Below, piece by piece: positions 45,460 through 53,846 of a stretch of DNA of 64,000 bases. Position numbers and translations under genes: made by a program. The notes beneath the pieces are model-generated. The model saw only the letters and a list, made by a program, of their open reading frames with translations, did not search any database and was not told the origin of the DNA. Positions within the stretch are counted from its first letter, which is position 1. Each line of letters starts with the position of its first letter. Source of the DNA: JBBDMC01 sp963826055 (GTDB lineage: Bacteria; Pseudomonadota; Alphaproteobacteria; Rhizobiales; Kaistiaceae); contig CAWGVO010000009.1 in assembly GCA_963826055.1 (NCBI GenBank), forward strand, positions 620,001 to 684,000. Direction: 5' to 3'.

Positions 45460-46482
45460 CTAGAAGCTCGGCTGGTCGTAGTTGGGTGCTACCCCTTCAG
45501 TCTTCAGAACACCGTCGATGACCGACATGTCGATCCATTCGTCCGGCGATACCTTGCGCAGGTCCTTGAAGTCGGGGCTCTGGTAGGTCCAGTCGACCGT
45601 GTTGGCCAGTTCGTCCTTGTTGAGGCCGCCGTTCACGCTCCAGCTGCCGACAAACGATTGGGCCAGCGTCTCCAGCGTCCCCCGGTCCACGTCCGGACGC
45701 GCCTTCACCATTGCGTCGACCCAAATTTCCGGATGATTGGAGAAATCACGCGAGGCCTTGATCAGCGCCCGCGTTACCGCCGCGACCTGATCGCGCTTGT
45801 TCTTCAGGACGTCATCAGTCACCACGTTGACTTTGTTGAGGACCGGCGCCGCCGCGTAATAGTCGTCCTGCGACACCACCACCTTCAGCCCGCTCTTGTC
45901 TGGCAGCGACAGCCACACACCGATCGACATGGTGGTTGCGTCGATCTGGCCAGCGGCCAGCGCCACGCCCCGTTGGTTCGGCTGGCCCACAGCGACGAAG
46001 TCGACCTTGGCGGGGTCAAGCCCCTTGGAGCGCATCACCGCGGTGCTGAGCGAATAGTCGAGGCTGCCGACACGCCCAACGCCGAAGCTCTTGCCCGACA
46101 GATCGGCAACCGTGCCGATGCTGTCTTTCGCGGCGATCAGGAATGGCAAAGATTTGTTGGGCGAAAGAACCGCCTTCAGCTTCATCTGGTCACGCGCCAC
46201 GAGTTGGAGCGCGGCGTCGACCGAAATGTTGGCCATATCACCTTCGCCAGCCTGCAGCGCCGCCACCGCCGATGGCGTCTGCTGGACGCGCACCAACTCG
46301 ACGTCGACCCCCTCCTTGGCGAAATAACCAAGGCTTACGGCAAGGTCCATCACCGAATTCGGCACCAGTTGCGCGTTAAGATCGGTGGTGATGAGCTTGA
46401 AAGGGGCGCTCCAGGCCGCCCCCTCAACCGCCAGCAGCGCTGCCACCGACAGCAGCGCCCCGAAAACCATCTGCTTCCGCAT
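45460..46482 (-). CDS. ABC transporter substrate-binding protein, NitT/TauT (SsuA/NMT1-like) family
   Basis: Intact, 340 residues, ATG 46482 preceded by GGAGGG. The signal peptide is MVFGALLSVAALLAVEGAAW. The mature protein has the NMT1/SsuA fold: NSVMDLAVSLGYFAKEGVDV, then VAALQAGEGDMANISVDAAL, LSGKSFGVGRVGSLDYSLST and VVTDDVLKNKRDQVAAVTRA. Ligands of this class include sulfonates, nitrate, pyrimidine precursors and aromatic acids; the sequence alone does not decide. It is transcribed with the ATPase but without a permease. Confidence 0.9.
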   Translation of the reverse strand: MRKQMVFGALLSVAALLAVEGAAWSAPFKLITTDLNAQLVPNSVMDLAVSLGYFAKEGVDVELVRVQQTPSAVAALQAGEGDMANISVDAALQLVARDQMKLKAVLSPNKSLPFLIAAKDSIGTVADLSGKSFGVGRVGSLDYSLSTAVMRSKGLDPAKVDFVAVGQPNQRGVALAAGQIDATTMSIGVWLSLPDKSGLKVVVSQDDYYAAAPVLNKVNVVTDDVLKNKRDQVAAVTRALIKASRDFSNHPEIWVDAMVKARPDVDRGTLETLAQSFVGSWSVNGGLNKDELANTVDWTYQSPDFKDLRKVSPDEWIDMSVIDGVLKTEGVAPNYDQPSF

Positions 46483-46587
46483 GTTCCGTTCCCTCCATCG
46501 CGACCGCGACACCGGTCGCTTTTGATCAATATTCCCCTAGCTTTCGTTGCCTAAGCTTACCGGCCCGGCAAGTCCACATAAGCAATT

Positions 46588-46851
46588 CTATATTGCCCCG
46601 CTCCTACCGCCAAGGCTGCCCCGGTCAGTAAGTCGGTTTATCAGGTTTTGTCCGGCACGTTTGGGCAGTTGACTCTCGCGTAAACACGCTCCGTGCGCTC
46701 GCGCGTGGGTGACGTTAACCAAGCGCTCCGCATCGAAAAACGTCTCGACGTGGAGCACGGCCTCCGTCGAAACGGCGCGTTCGCCTTCGATGACGGCAAA
46801 GTTCACATCCACCGGACAGATCCTTGGAACCAGCGTCGTTACGTCGCACAT
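46588..46851 (-). CDS. Possible small protein of unknown function
   Basis: An 87-codon frame follows the Lut-like ATPase on the same strand, after a 68-base gap. Its first half (TLVPRICPVDVNFAVIEGER, then AVSTEAVLHVETFFDAERLV) looks protein-like and its codons have a mild GC bias at third positions. The second half is less convincing. I see no ribosome-binding site, signal peptide or familiar motif. It may be a real downstream gene of the ATPase, or chance. Confidence 0.3.
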   Translation of the reverse strand: MCDVTTLVPRICPVDVNFAVIEGERAVSTEAVLHVETFFDAERLVNVTHARAHGACLRESQLPKRAGQNLINRLTDRGSLGGRSGAI

Positions 46852-46919
46852 CTTCGGTCAATCATGCAGACGCTCTCGCTCGGTGAGTGAGGCCACAGGA
46901 CAACCGGGGTGATCCCTTC

Positions 46920-47720
46920 TCAAGCACCGGGCGGCAACGCTGTCCTGTCCGTCTCGTCCGTGCCCATCAAATGGATGACGGTCGTGCCAAGGTCGTCGCC
47001 GGTCTCCTTTTCCATAAGTTCGTCGCGCGTGCCGTCAAACGTGATTCGGCCGCGGCGCAGGACGATGAAGCGATCGGCGCGTTCGATCTCGTCGACCAGA
47101 TGCGTCGTCCAGAGGATGCCGATGTTCTCCGCCCTCTTCAGGCGAATCATTTCGTCGAGAATGTCGCGGCGGCTGGCCGGGTCGAGACCAACGGTCGCTT
47201 CGTCCATCAACAGCACGCGCGGCCGATGCAGCAACGCCCGCGCCAGTTCAACCCGCCGGCGATTGCCGCCGCTGAGCACGCGCGTGCGGTCGCTGGCGCG
47301 ATCGCTGAGGCCGTAGTGCTCCAGGGCCGCGGCGATACGCGGGCGCGCCGCGCGTCTGCTGATGCCGTGCAGGTCAGCGTGGAAGAGCAGGTTGGCGCGA
47401 ACACTGAGCTCAAGATCCAGGGTCTGCTGCTGAAAAACGACCCCGATCCCGGCAAGCGCTGCAATGGCATTGGTGCGCAAATCGTTGCCAAGGACAATGA
47501 TCCTGCCATCATCCTGCGTAAACAGACCGGTCAGCAATTGCATCAGTGTCGACTTGCCGGCGCCGTTGGCGCCCACGAGAGCGACGAACTCACCAGCATT
47601 GACCGTCAGCGTGACGTGGTCGAGGGCGCGAATAGCGCCGTAGGTCTTTACGACATCCTCGACCTTCAGCAGTGGTTCGGGATGGTTTGCCGCTGATGGC
47701 CGTTCTCCGCTATCGTTCAT
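46920..47720 (-). CDS. lutE: ABC transporter ATPase of the PQQ-alcohol-dehydrogenase/Lut-type system
   Basis: Intact, 266 residues, ATG 47720. Motifs are Walker A LVGANGAGKSTLMQLLTGLF, signature RTRVLSGGNRRRVELARALL and Walker B RVLLMDEATVGLDPASRRDI. The switch region is ILWTTHLVDEIERADRFIVL. The GVVFQQQTLDLELSVRANLL stretch, the DEATVGLDP Walker B and the length fit the ATP-binding subunit family associated with PQQ-dependent alcohol dehydrogenases, called LutE in the lanthanide uptake cluster of Methylobacterium. Its permease and binding-protein partners lie at 52.6-54.7 kb on the other strand. The symbol is given on family and context; lanthanide as cargo is inference. Confidence 0.82.
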   Translation of the reverse strand: MNDSGERPSAANHPEPLLKVEDVVKTYGAIRALDHVTLTVNAGEFVALVGANGAGKSTLMQLLTGLFTQDDGRIIVLGNDLRTNAIAALAGIGVVFQQQTLDLELSVRANLLFHADLHGISRRAARPRIAAALEHYGLSDRASDRTRVLSGGNRRRVELARALLHRPRVLLMDEATVGLDPASRRDILDEMIRLKRAENIGILWTTHLVDEIERADRFIVLRRGRITFDGTRDELMEKETGDDLGTTVIHLMGTDETDRTALPPGA

Positions 47721-47961
47721 GACAGACTTTCTTCATACCTTTGCATCGGCAGGGCCTTGATCCGCTTGCGGCCCGCGGAGTCTCAGTTTACAGGCGGTGC
47801 AGAACTACACGGCGCTTGCCGGAACAATTCCAAAGTATTGGGCTCCGGAAGCCTTGGCAACGGGCTGGCGATTGTTCCTTCCGCTCATAGTCTGAGTCCG
47901 TGCATTGCACCTCGCGTGGTCGGAACTGGTCGCCGGTGAGCCTGATCGGGTTTGGATTGCG
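47721..47961. promoter_or_regulatory. Divergent regulatory region with an 8-base inverted repeat
   Basis: This 241-base gap separates the ATPase gene (minus) from the histidine kinase gene (plus). GGAACAAT at 47821-47828 is repeated in inverted form as ATTGTTCC at 47871-47878. The left copy is itself in a short palindrome (GGAACAATTCC). Two facing copies about five helical turns apart are a plausible binding site for the adjacent OmpR-type regulator, controlling both directions. No promoter hexamers are confidently identified. Confidence 0.5.
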
Positions 47962-49548
47962 ATGACGGTCAGGTGGCGAATCCTCATTTTCGTCTCTGCA
48001 AGCCTCGGATTCATGGCCCTCGTCATCGTTGCCATGACACTGGTCCTGCGCAGCACCGACCACTTTGCCGTACGCGTCAAGGGCCTTCATGCGCGCCTAG
48101 CAACGGTGACAGCCCTCGACACGATAGCCAACCGCTACGCCGCGCAGGTGGCCGATACCTTGCTGCTCAACGGTAACCAAACTGAGGCCCTGGAGGGTAC
48201 ACGGGTGAGCATGTATCGGACGTTGGCCGAACTCATGCGGGTGACCAGGGCGGAAGTCAGTACGCTCAGTGGCATGAAGCAAATCCAGGGCGAACTCCCG
48301 GAAGTGGCGAATTCAGAACGACTTGCGGAGGTTTTCGATGCGATTGACGGGGCGGCCAGGCAGGCAATTGTTCTGCAGCGGCAGGGCCGCACCGCGGAGG
48401 CCATGGACCTCTACAACCGCCAAGTGGCGTTTCGTCTCGCAAACGAATTGCGGCCGTGGATCGAACACGAACTTGAGGACGAACGCGGGGAAATGACCGA
48501 TGAGTCGGCCAACATTGCGCAGGTCCAGTTCAATGCCCGCCTGGCATCCGCCGTGCTCGCTTCATTGAGCGTCCTTTGCCTCGTTGTGCTCGGGGCGTAT
48601 TTGTACCGGTCCCTGATGAGGCCGCTGGACAACATCCGACACGCAATCCGCGCCATTGGCGAAGGCAAGTTCGATCACCGCGTCGAAGCAGCGGGCAGAG
48701 ACGAGTTTTCGCTGATTTCCAAGACTTTCAACGAGACAGCGGATGCGTTGGCCGAGCAACGCGTCAGCATGACCGCCGACCGGAAGCGGCTCGGCGACGA
48801 AGTAGAGGAGCGCACGCGTGAACTGTCAGGCGCTCTTGTGCGACTTCGTTCCGTTGACAGCCGGCAGGCGCAGATACTGAGCGAGGTCAGCCATCAGTTG
48901 CGAACCCCCCTGACGGTCATCAGAGGTGAGGCCGACGTCGCGCTGCGGGGGAAACACAGCGCGGAAGATCAGCATGAGACACTTTTGCGTATCCAGGGCC
49001 AGGCGAGGGCGCTGGGCCAATTGCTGGAGGATCTCATCAATTACGCGCGATCCGACGTGCAGGGGCACCAACGGGTAGCCGAAAAGATATCTCTGGAGGA
49101 GGTGGCTGCTGCCGCAGTGCAAGATTGCATGATTCTCGCCGACGTCCGCGAGGTCAATATCGCTTCGACCTTCAGCAAGCAGCCATGCTGGGTCAGCGGG
49201 GACTTCGGGCGGCTCAAGCAGGCGATAGTGATTGGTCTGGACAACGCGATAAAGCACTCCGCGCCCGGTGCAAAGATTTGCGTCCGGACGGCGAGTGACG
49301 GGGACCAGGTGAGCGTCTCGATAACCGATGAGGGGCCGGGCATCGCTGCCGAGGATTTGCCTCATGTTTTCGAGCGCTTCTTCCGGTCGCACCGGGGAGA
49401 CGAGCTTCTCAATTCCGGTCTTGGGATTGGACTTTCGATTGCCAAGGATATCGTTGAGCAGCACGACGGCAGCATTTCGCTTGAAAACCGTGCCGCGGGC
49501 GGCGCCCGGTTTCACATTGTCCTTCCTGAGTTCGGCGGACGGGCCTGA
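47962..49548 (+). CDS. Membrane sensor histidine kinase next to the Lut-like cluster
   Basis: Intact, 528 residues, choosing ATG 47962 (TVRWRILIFVSASLGFMALV is the first membrane helix). A periplasmic domain of about 160 residues follows; it is helical and ends in an acidic stretch (PWIEHELEDERGEMTDESAN). The second membrane helix is LASAVLASLSVLCLVVLGAY, then a HAMP domain (LMRPLDNIRHAIRAIGEGKF). The phosphorylated histidine is His311 in SEVSHQLRTPLTVIRGE. The ATPase part has GLDNAIKHSAPGAKI, DEGPGIAAEDLPHVFERFFR and GLGIGLSIAKDIVEQHDG. It is co-transcribed with the response regulator (TGATG). The stimulus is unknown; location suggests alcohol, PQQ-enzyme status or metal. Confidence 0.93.
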   Translation: MTVRWRILIFVSASLGFMALVIVAMTLVLRSTDHFAVRVKGLHARLATVTALDTIANRYAAQVADTLLLNGNQTEALEGTRVSMYRTLAELMRVTRAEVSTLSGMKQIQGELPEVANSERLAEVFDAIDGAARQAIVLQRQGRTAEAMDLYNRQVAFRLANELRPWIEHELEDERGEMTDESANIAQVQFNARLASAVLASLSVLCLVVLGAYLYRSLMRPLDNIRHAIRAIGEGKFDHRVEAAGRDEFSLISKTFNETADALAEQRVSMTADRKRLGDEVEERTRELSGALVRLRSVDSRQAQILSEVSHQLRTPLTVIRGEADVALRGKHSAEDQHETLLRIQGQARALGQLLEDLINYARSDVQGHQRVAEKISLEEVAAAAVQDCMILADVREVNIASTFSKQPCWVSGDFGRLKQAIVIGLDNAIKHSAPGAKICVRTASDGDQVSVSITDEGPGIAAEDLPHVFERFFRSHRGDELLNSGLGIGLSIAKDIVEQHDGSISLENRAAGGARFHIVLPEFGGRA

Positions 49549-50240
49549 TGAAGATCCTGGTCATCGAGGACGACCGTCGCATCGCATCGTTTCTTGAGCG
49601 CGGCCTCACAGCCGAAGGCTATCAGGTACGGGTGGAGCATGACGGCAGGGACGGCCTCGAGCGGCTGCGCAGCGAATCCCCCGACCTGGTGATCCTCGAC
49701 CGAATGCTTCCCTACGTCGATGGGCTGGAGGTGTGCAAAATCATACGCCAGGAGCGCCGGCCGGTATCGGTGCTCATGCTGACTGCGAAAGACACCCTTC
49801 AGGACAAGATTGACGGTTTGAGTGGCGGCGCTGATGACTACATCACCAAGCCGTTTGCATTCGACGAGTTGCTGGCGCGTATCGTTGCCGTTCAGCGCCG
49901 CCACACATCCGTCGACCGGGACACAGAACTGACGATTGGAAGGCTTGTGCTCGAGCCGCAATCCCGTCGGGTCACGAATGATGGACGCCCAGTCAACCTG
50001 ACGGTCCGGGAATTCGACCTGTTGCGCTATCTCATGAAGAACGCCGGCAAGGTGGTCAGTCGAGAGAGGCTGCTGAGCAGTGTTTGGAACTACGGCTACG
50101 ATCCGGGCACCAAGATCGTCGACGTCTACGTGCGGTATCTCCGTCTTAAGCTAGATACGGACGGCAACAAGTCGTGCATCCAGACCGTCCGCGGCGTGGG
50201 CTACATGATGGGAAGCGAACAACCCCCTTCCCGGTCGTAG
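49548..50240 (+). CDS. OmpR-family response regulator paired with the kinase
   Basis: Intact, 230 residues, ATG 49548 coupled to the kinase stop. The receiver has the acidic pair VIEDDRRIA, the phosphoacceptor Asp51 in LVILDRMLPYVDGL, the Thr of VLMLTAKD and the lysine in DYITKPFAFDELLARI. The winged-helix output domain is RLVLEPQSRRVTNDGRPVNL, then TVREFDLLRYLMKNAGKVVS and VDVYVRYLRLKLDTDGNKSC. It probably controls the flanking transport genes through sites such as the inverted repeat at 47821-47878. A 193-base gap follows. Confidence 0.95.
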   Translation: MKILVIEDDRRIASFLERGLTAEGYQVRVEHDGRDGLERLRSESPDLVILDRMLPYVDGLEVCKIIRQERRPVSVLMLTAKDTLQDKIDGLSGGADDYITKPFAFDELLARIVAVQRRHTSVDRDTELTIGRLVLEPQSRRVTNDGRPVNLTVREFDLLRYLMKNAGKVVSRERLLSSVWNYGYDPGTKIVDVYVRYLRLKLDTDGNKSCIQTVRGVGYMMGSEQPPSRS

Positions 50241-50433
50241 CCCCGCGGGTGTTCGCTCCGGCGGGCGCCTCCATGCGGCGATCCGGCAGCGAGTGTCGCC
50301 AGGACGCCGCTCTCTCCGAATTCTTACCGCTCTCTCAACGCGATCCAAACTCCGGACCCTAATCAGACAGATCGGCGATCTGTGTCGTCCTGCCCCATCG
50401 AGTGAGGGGTGGAATTCCAACCAGGGGGAATAG

Positions 50434-50859
50434 ATGAGGAAACTGCTTCAGGGGGCGCTTGTCGCGTTTGTCGCGGTGGCTTTGCCATCGGTCGGGATGG
50501 CTGAGGGCAGCCTCGCGAAGAGGCCGGCTACGCCCGTGCGGCTCGACATCACCGGCAAACCCGGCGTCGCTTCGCCCGGCATGGTCGATCTCGAGACCGG
50601 GAAGTACTACAACCTGATCATCACGAGCGACGGAGGCGACGAGGTTTCAGTCACCGCGCCGGAGTTCCTCGACAGCATCTATCTGAACCAGATCAGCGTC
50701 GGTGACGCCGAAATCAGGATGTGGGGATCGACTTTCAAGGTCCTGGAGGTCGGCGAGCACGCCGCCAACCGTGTGGAGATCACGCTCGTCCCTATCAAAC
50801 CGGGTGACTTCACGTTTTCGCTTGACGGAAAGTCGGGGGGCACGTTCCACGTCCACTAG
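50434..50859 (+). CDS. Small exported protein, cupredoxin-like pattern, copy 1
   Basis: Intact, 141 residues, ATG 50434 with AGGGGGAA upstream. The signal peptide is LLQGALVAFVAVALPSVGMA. The mature 118 residues are all-beta: VDLETGKYYNLIITSDGGDE, then VTAPEFLDSIYLNQISVGDA, EIRMWGSTFKVLEVGEHAAN and EITLVPIKPGDFTFSLDGKS, ending FHVH. The strand order recalls cupredoxins, but no Cys is present and only a His-x-His ending and scattered Met remain, so a blue copper site is unlikely. It is a paralogue of the protein at 51116. Similar small exported proteins sit in lanthanide/PQQ clusters. A periplasmic metal or cofactor carrier is a reasonable guess. Confidence 0.78.
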   Translation: MRKLLQGALVAFVAVALPSVGMAEGSLAKRPATPVRLDITGKPGVASPGMVDLETGKYYNLIITSDGGDEVSVTAPEFLDSIYLNQISVGDAEIRMWGSTFKVLEVGEHAANRVEITLVPIKPGDFTFSLDGKSGGTFHVH

Positions 50860-50970
50860 ACTTTTCTGCCGGTATGGGTTGTGACGAATGGCCGCGGGTC
50901 AAAGCCGATGCCTGCGTCACGGGGCACGATCGGCGGGTCTGGTGCCCCGCGCAGGCCCGAAAAGTTCGCT

Positions 50971-50992
50971 GGCCCCATGGGGCGATGGGGCC
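50971..50992. other. Hairpin between the two small exported-protein genes
   Basis: GGCCCCAT (50971-50978) and ATGGGGCC (50985-50992) form a perfect 8-base stem with a six-base loop. There is no T run. The 256-base gap from 50860 to 51115 contains no gene that I can support. The hairpin may stabilise the upstream message or act as a weak attenuator. Confidence 0.45.
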
Positions 50993-51115
50993 GATCATCT
51001 GAAGGAAATCAACCAAGCGGGACCTCGAATGAAAAAATGCGGCGACGGGCCGCGCGAGTTCATGCAAACGCCACTATAGTGGAAACGTCCAAGTCCAAGG
51101 TGTCAGGAGAAAAAA

Positions 51116-51539
51116 ATGCGCCTTTCCGGAGTCATCGGTGTCTTAGTGCTGACAGTGTTCGTGGCGAACGGGGCTCAGGCCGCCGGAAATCATCGCCTCG
51201 GTGCCGACTGAGCTTGAGTTGAAAGTCGACACTGTGAAACTCGCCTTCTCGCAAACGAAATTCGAGCTGGAGACGGGGAAGTACTACAAGCTGACTGTCA
51301 GCAGCGATGGCTTTGAAGAGATCGATCTGAAGGCGCCGGACCTTTGGGAAAACTCTTGGATCAATCAAGTTGAAATCGATGACATTGATGTATTCGTTTC
51401 GGCGCCGTTTCACATAGGCTTCGGTAGTGACGAGGGCGAGGCGGACATTTTTTTTGTGCCTCTGCGTCCCGGCAACTACCAGCTCTACGCCGACGGCTTC
51501 GAGGAGCGCGGCTTGAGTGCGACCTTTGAAGTCCGATAA
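51116..51539 (+). CDS. Small exported protein, cupredoxin-like pattern, copy 2; one frameshift
   Basis: About 140 residues from ATG 51116, with AGGAG seven bases upstream. The signal peptide is MRLSGVIGVLVLTVFVANGA. One extra G near 51184 breaks the frame at the cleavage site. Removing it gives AAEIIASVPTELELKVDTVK and the body FELETGKYYKLTVSSDGFEE, then IDLKAPDLWENSWINQVEID and EADIFFVPLRPGNYQLYADG. It matches copy 1 at LETGKYY, SDG, AP, NQ and VP-(I/L)-(K/R)-PG. This copy is much more acidic (EIDDIDVF, GSDEGEAD) and lacks the terminal histidines. It precedes the beta-propeller gene by 52 bases. Confidence 0.75.
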
Positions 51540-51591
51540 ACTCCACCGTCAGCAAGCACAAAATCTCGCGGGTCTCTTTCAGGAAATGAGT

Positions 51592-52602
51592 ATGCCAAAC
51601 AAACCGATCTTCAAGCGGCGCGTCACCGCACTCGCCTCGATCATGGCGCTGGCCCTTGTACTTGTGGCGGGTGGTCCCGCGCGGGCGGCCGGTACGGGCT
51701 ACGTCTTCGTTACCAACGAGCGGACGAACAATGTTCTCGTGTTCGACCCGGCCAAGGACTACGCGCAGGTGAAGGACATCAAGACCTCGCGCCGTCCCCG
51801 AGACATGCATTTTAACCACGACCATACGCTTCTCTACGTCGCGTGCGGTGACGACGACGTCATCGACATCATCGATGTCGCGACACTGGAGATTGTCGAT
51901 CAGATACCGACCGCGCGCAGCCCGGAGATGTTTGTAATTTCCCGTGACGAGAAGTCGATCTACGTGTCCAACGAAGAGAACTCGTCGGTGCAGCAGATTG
52001 ACGTTGCCACCAAGACCATCGTCCACGAGGTACCGACCGGCGCTGAGCCCGAGGGCGTCATTCTGAGCGAAGATGAATCGACCCTGTACGCCACTTCCGA
52101 AATTGCCGACATGGTTCATGTCATCGATACCGCTGAGGGAGTCGTAACGGACAACGTCATCGTCGGCACGCGGCCGCGGCGCTTCCTGCTGACGCCAGAC
52201 GGGAAGGAGCTGTGGGTGACCGATGAGCTGTCGGGCCAGGTGTCAATCATCGACCGCAAGACGGACGAAGTGACTGATACGCTGAACTTCCAGCCGCCGG
52301 GCTTCCGTCAGGTCGACGTCACGCCGGTGGGTCTTGCCCTGTCGGACGACGGGAAAACCGCTTTCATCGGCCTTGGCCGCGCCAATCACGTTGCTTTCGT
52401 CAACATCGCGGACCACAAGATTGAGAGTTACACGCTGGTTGGCAGCCGCGCCTGGAACGTGTCCGAAAGCCCGGACCACAAGTTGCTCTACGTCGCCAAC
52501 GGCCTCAGCGACGACATGTCGATCATCGATCTTGCCAGCCGAAAGAACATCAAGACCGTCTCATGTGGACGGACGCCGCACACGGTGCTGGTGGATGGGT
52601 AA
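51592..52602 (+). CDS. Exported seven-bladed YVTN beta-propeller of the PQQ/Lut-type system
   Basis: 336 residues. ATG 51592 is preferred because an AGGA lies seven bases upstream; ATG 51586 is too close. The signal peptide is VTALASIMALALVLVAGGPA. Seven propeller blades are visible from their motifs: FVTNERTNNVLVFD, YVACGDDDVIDIID, YVSNEENSSVQQID, YATSEIADMVHVID, WVTDELSGQVSIID, FIGLGRANHVAFVN and YVANGLSDDMSIID. This is the pattern of the PQQ-dependent catabolism-associated beta-propeller family. It is periplasmic and its ligand is unknown. It overlaps the next gene by eight bases. Confidence 0.88.
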   Translation: MPNKPIFKRRVTALASIMALALVLVAGGPARAAGTGYVFVTNERTNNVLVFDPAKDYAQVKDIKTSRRPRDMHFNHDHTLLYVACGDDDVIDIIDVATLEIVDQIPTARSPEMFVISRDEKSIYVSNEENSSVQQIDVATKTIVHEVPTGAEPEGVILSEDESTLYATSEIADMVHVIDTAEGVVTDNVIVGTRPRRFLLTPDGKELWVTDELSGQVSIIDRKTDEVTDTLNFQPPGFRQVDVTPVGLALSDDGKTAFIGLGRANHVAFVNIADHKIESYTLVGSRAWNVSESPDHKLLYVANGLSDDMSIIDLASRKNIKTVSCGRTPHTVLVDG

Positions 52603-53842
52603 GCAACTGAAGGCGGCAGCGATTGCCGCATCGCTGCTGCTTCCGTCGATCCCCGCGCTGGCGCAGCAAGCGCCAGCCGGGAACCCGCCTGCCCAGGCGG
52701 CGCCGGCACCCGCGCAGGCCACCACAGTCCCGATCGGTTACGTCGAACTCAATCCCGACGCCGATCCACGCTGGGAGCCGCTCCTTGCGCGCTATGAGGT
52801 CCCGACGCGACCGTGGGGATCGTCTTATCCGGGCGCGGTGATGGGCGTGAATGACAACGCGCCAATCTCCAAATTCACCAACGTTTACTACGTCCTCAAC
52901 CGGGCCACGGGCGAATCGGTCGACGAGCTGATCACGGCAGTGAAGGGGATGATGCAGGACGGCGTCCATTTTTTCGTGGTCGACCTTCCTGCAGACGACC
53001 TGCTCAAGCTGGCTGATGCCGTCGCCGGGCAGCAAGCGACTTTGTTCAACATCTCCGCCCATGAGGATGCTCTTCGAGGCGCCGAGTGCCGCGCGAACAT
53101 CATTCACGTGGCGCCGAGCTTCCGCATGCTGACCGATGCCATGGTCCAGTATTTGGTGCTGCATCGCTGGAAGAACATCCTGGCGCTTCAGGGGCCGGAC
53201 CCAAGGGATCAGAATATCATCGATGCGCTCAAGCAGTCAGCCAAGCAGTTCGGAGCGCGCATCGTCGACGTGAGGCCCTTCGTCTACGGCCGCGATCCGA
53301 CCAACAGGGAGCAGAACAATGTCGCGCTGCTTACCGGTGGGGCGAACTATGACGTGGTTTACATCGCCGATTCGGACGGCGTGTTCTCCCGCGACGCGCC
53401 GTACAACACCAACGATCCCCGCCCGGTGGTGGGTTCCTCCGGTCTGATCGCCACGGCGTGGTGGTGGGGCGGCGAGCGTCATGACACGTGGCAGATTGAC
53501 CTCCGCTTCAGCAACATCGCCAACCGCAAGATGGAGGACATCGACTGGGGCGCCTGGGTGGCGGTGCGGATGATCACCCGCGGCGTGCTGAGATCCAAGT
53601 CGACCGAGTACCAGCCGGTTCTGGACATGCTGCTCAGCGACAAACTCGCCGTCGACGGTGCCAAGAACGACCCCATGAACGTGCGGCCCTGGGACCACCA
53701 GTTGCGGCAGAGTATCGTGCTGGCCATCAGCAACGCTGTGCTGATGGAGGCGCCGATCCCGGGCTTCCTTCACGCGACCAATGACCTCGATACGCTTGGC
53801 GTGGATCAGGCCAATTCGACATGCAAGTTTGCGGGGAAGTGA
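52595..53842 (+). CDS. lutA: Periplasmic substrate-binding protein of the PQQ-alcohol-dehydrogenase/Lut-type system
   Basis: Intact, 415 residues, ATG 52595. The signal peptide is AAAIAASLLLPSIPALAQQ. The fold is of the branched-chain amino acid binding type, adapted: VPIGYVELNPDADPRWEPLL, NVYYVLNRATGESVDELITA, DALRGAECRANIIHVAPSFR and MLTDAMVQYLVLHRWKNILA. Further on are VYIADSDGVFSRDAPYNTND and LIATAWWWGGERHDTWQIDL. These match the binding subunit of the PQQ-dependent alcohol dehydrogenase ABC system, LutA in Methylobacterium. The genuine ligand in this family is not settled. It precedes the permease by four bases. Confidence 0.85.
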   Translation: MGKQLKAAAIAASLLLPSIPALAQQAPAGNPPAQAAPAPAQATTVPIGYVELNPDADPRWEPLLARYEVPTRPWGSSYPGAVMGVNDNAPISKFTNVYYVLNRATGESVDELITAVKGMMQDGVHFFVVDLPADDLLKLADAVAGQQATLFNISAHEDALRGAECRANIIHVAPSFRMLTDAMVQYLVLHRWKNILALQGPDPRDQNIIDALKQSAKQFGARIVDVRPFVYGRDPTNREQNNVALLTGGANYDVVYIADSDGVFSRDAPYNTNDPRPVVGSSGLIATAWWWGGERHDTWQIDLRFSNIANRKMEDIDWGAWVAVRMITRGVLRSKSTEYQPVLDMLLSDKLAVDGAKNDPMNVRPWDHQLRQSIVLAISNAVLMEAPIPGFLHATNDLDTLGVDQANSTCKFAGK

Positions 53843-53846
53843 CGCA

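Noticed and set aside
51361..52119. A 252-codon frame antisense to the YVTN beta-propeller gene
   Set aside because: The plus-strand propeller has seven clear blades and a signal peptide, so the antisense frame is a shadow.
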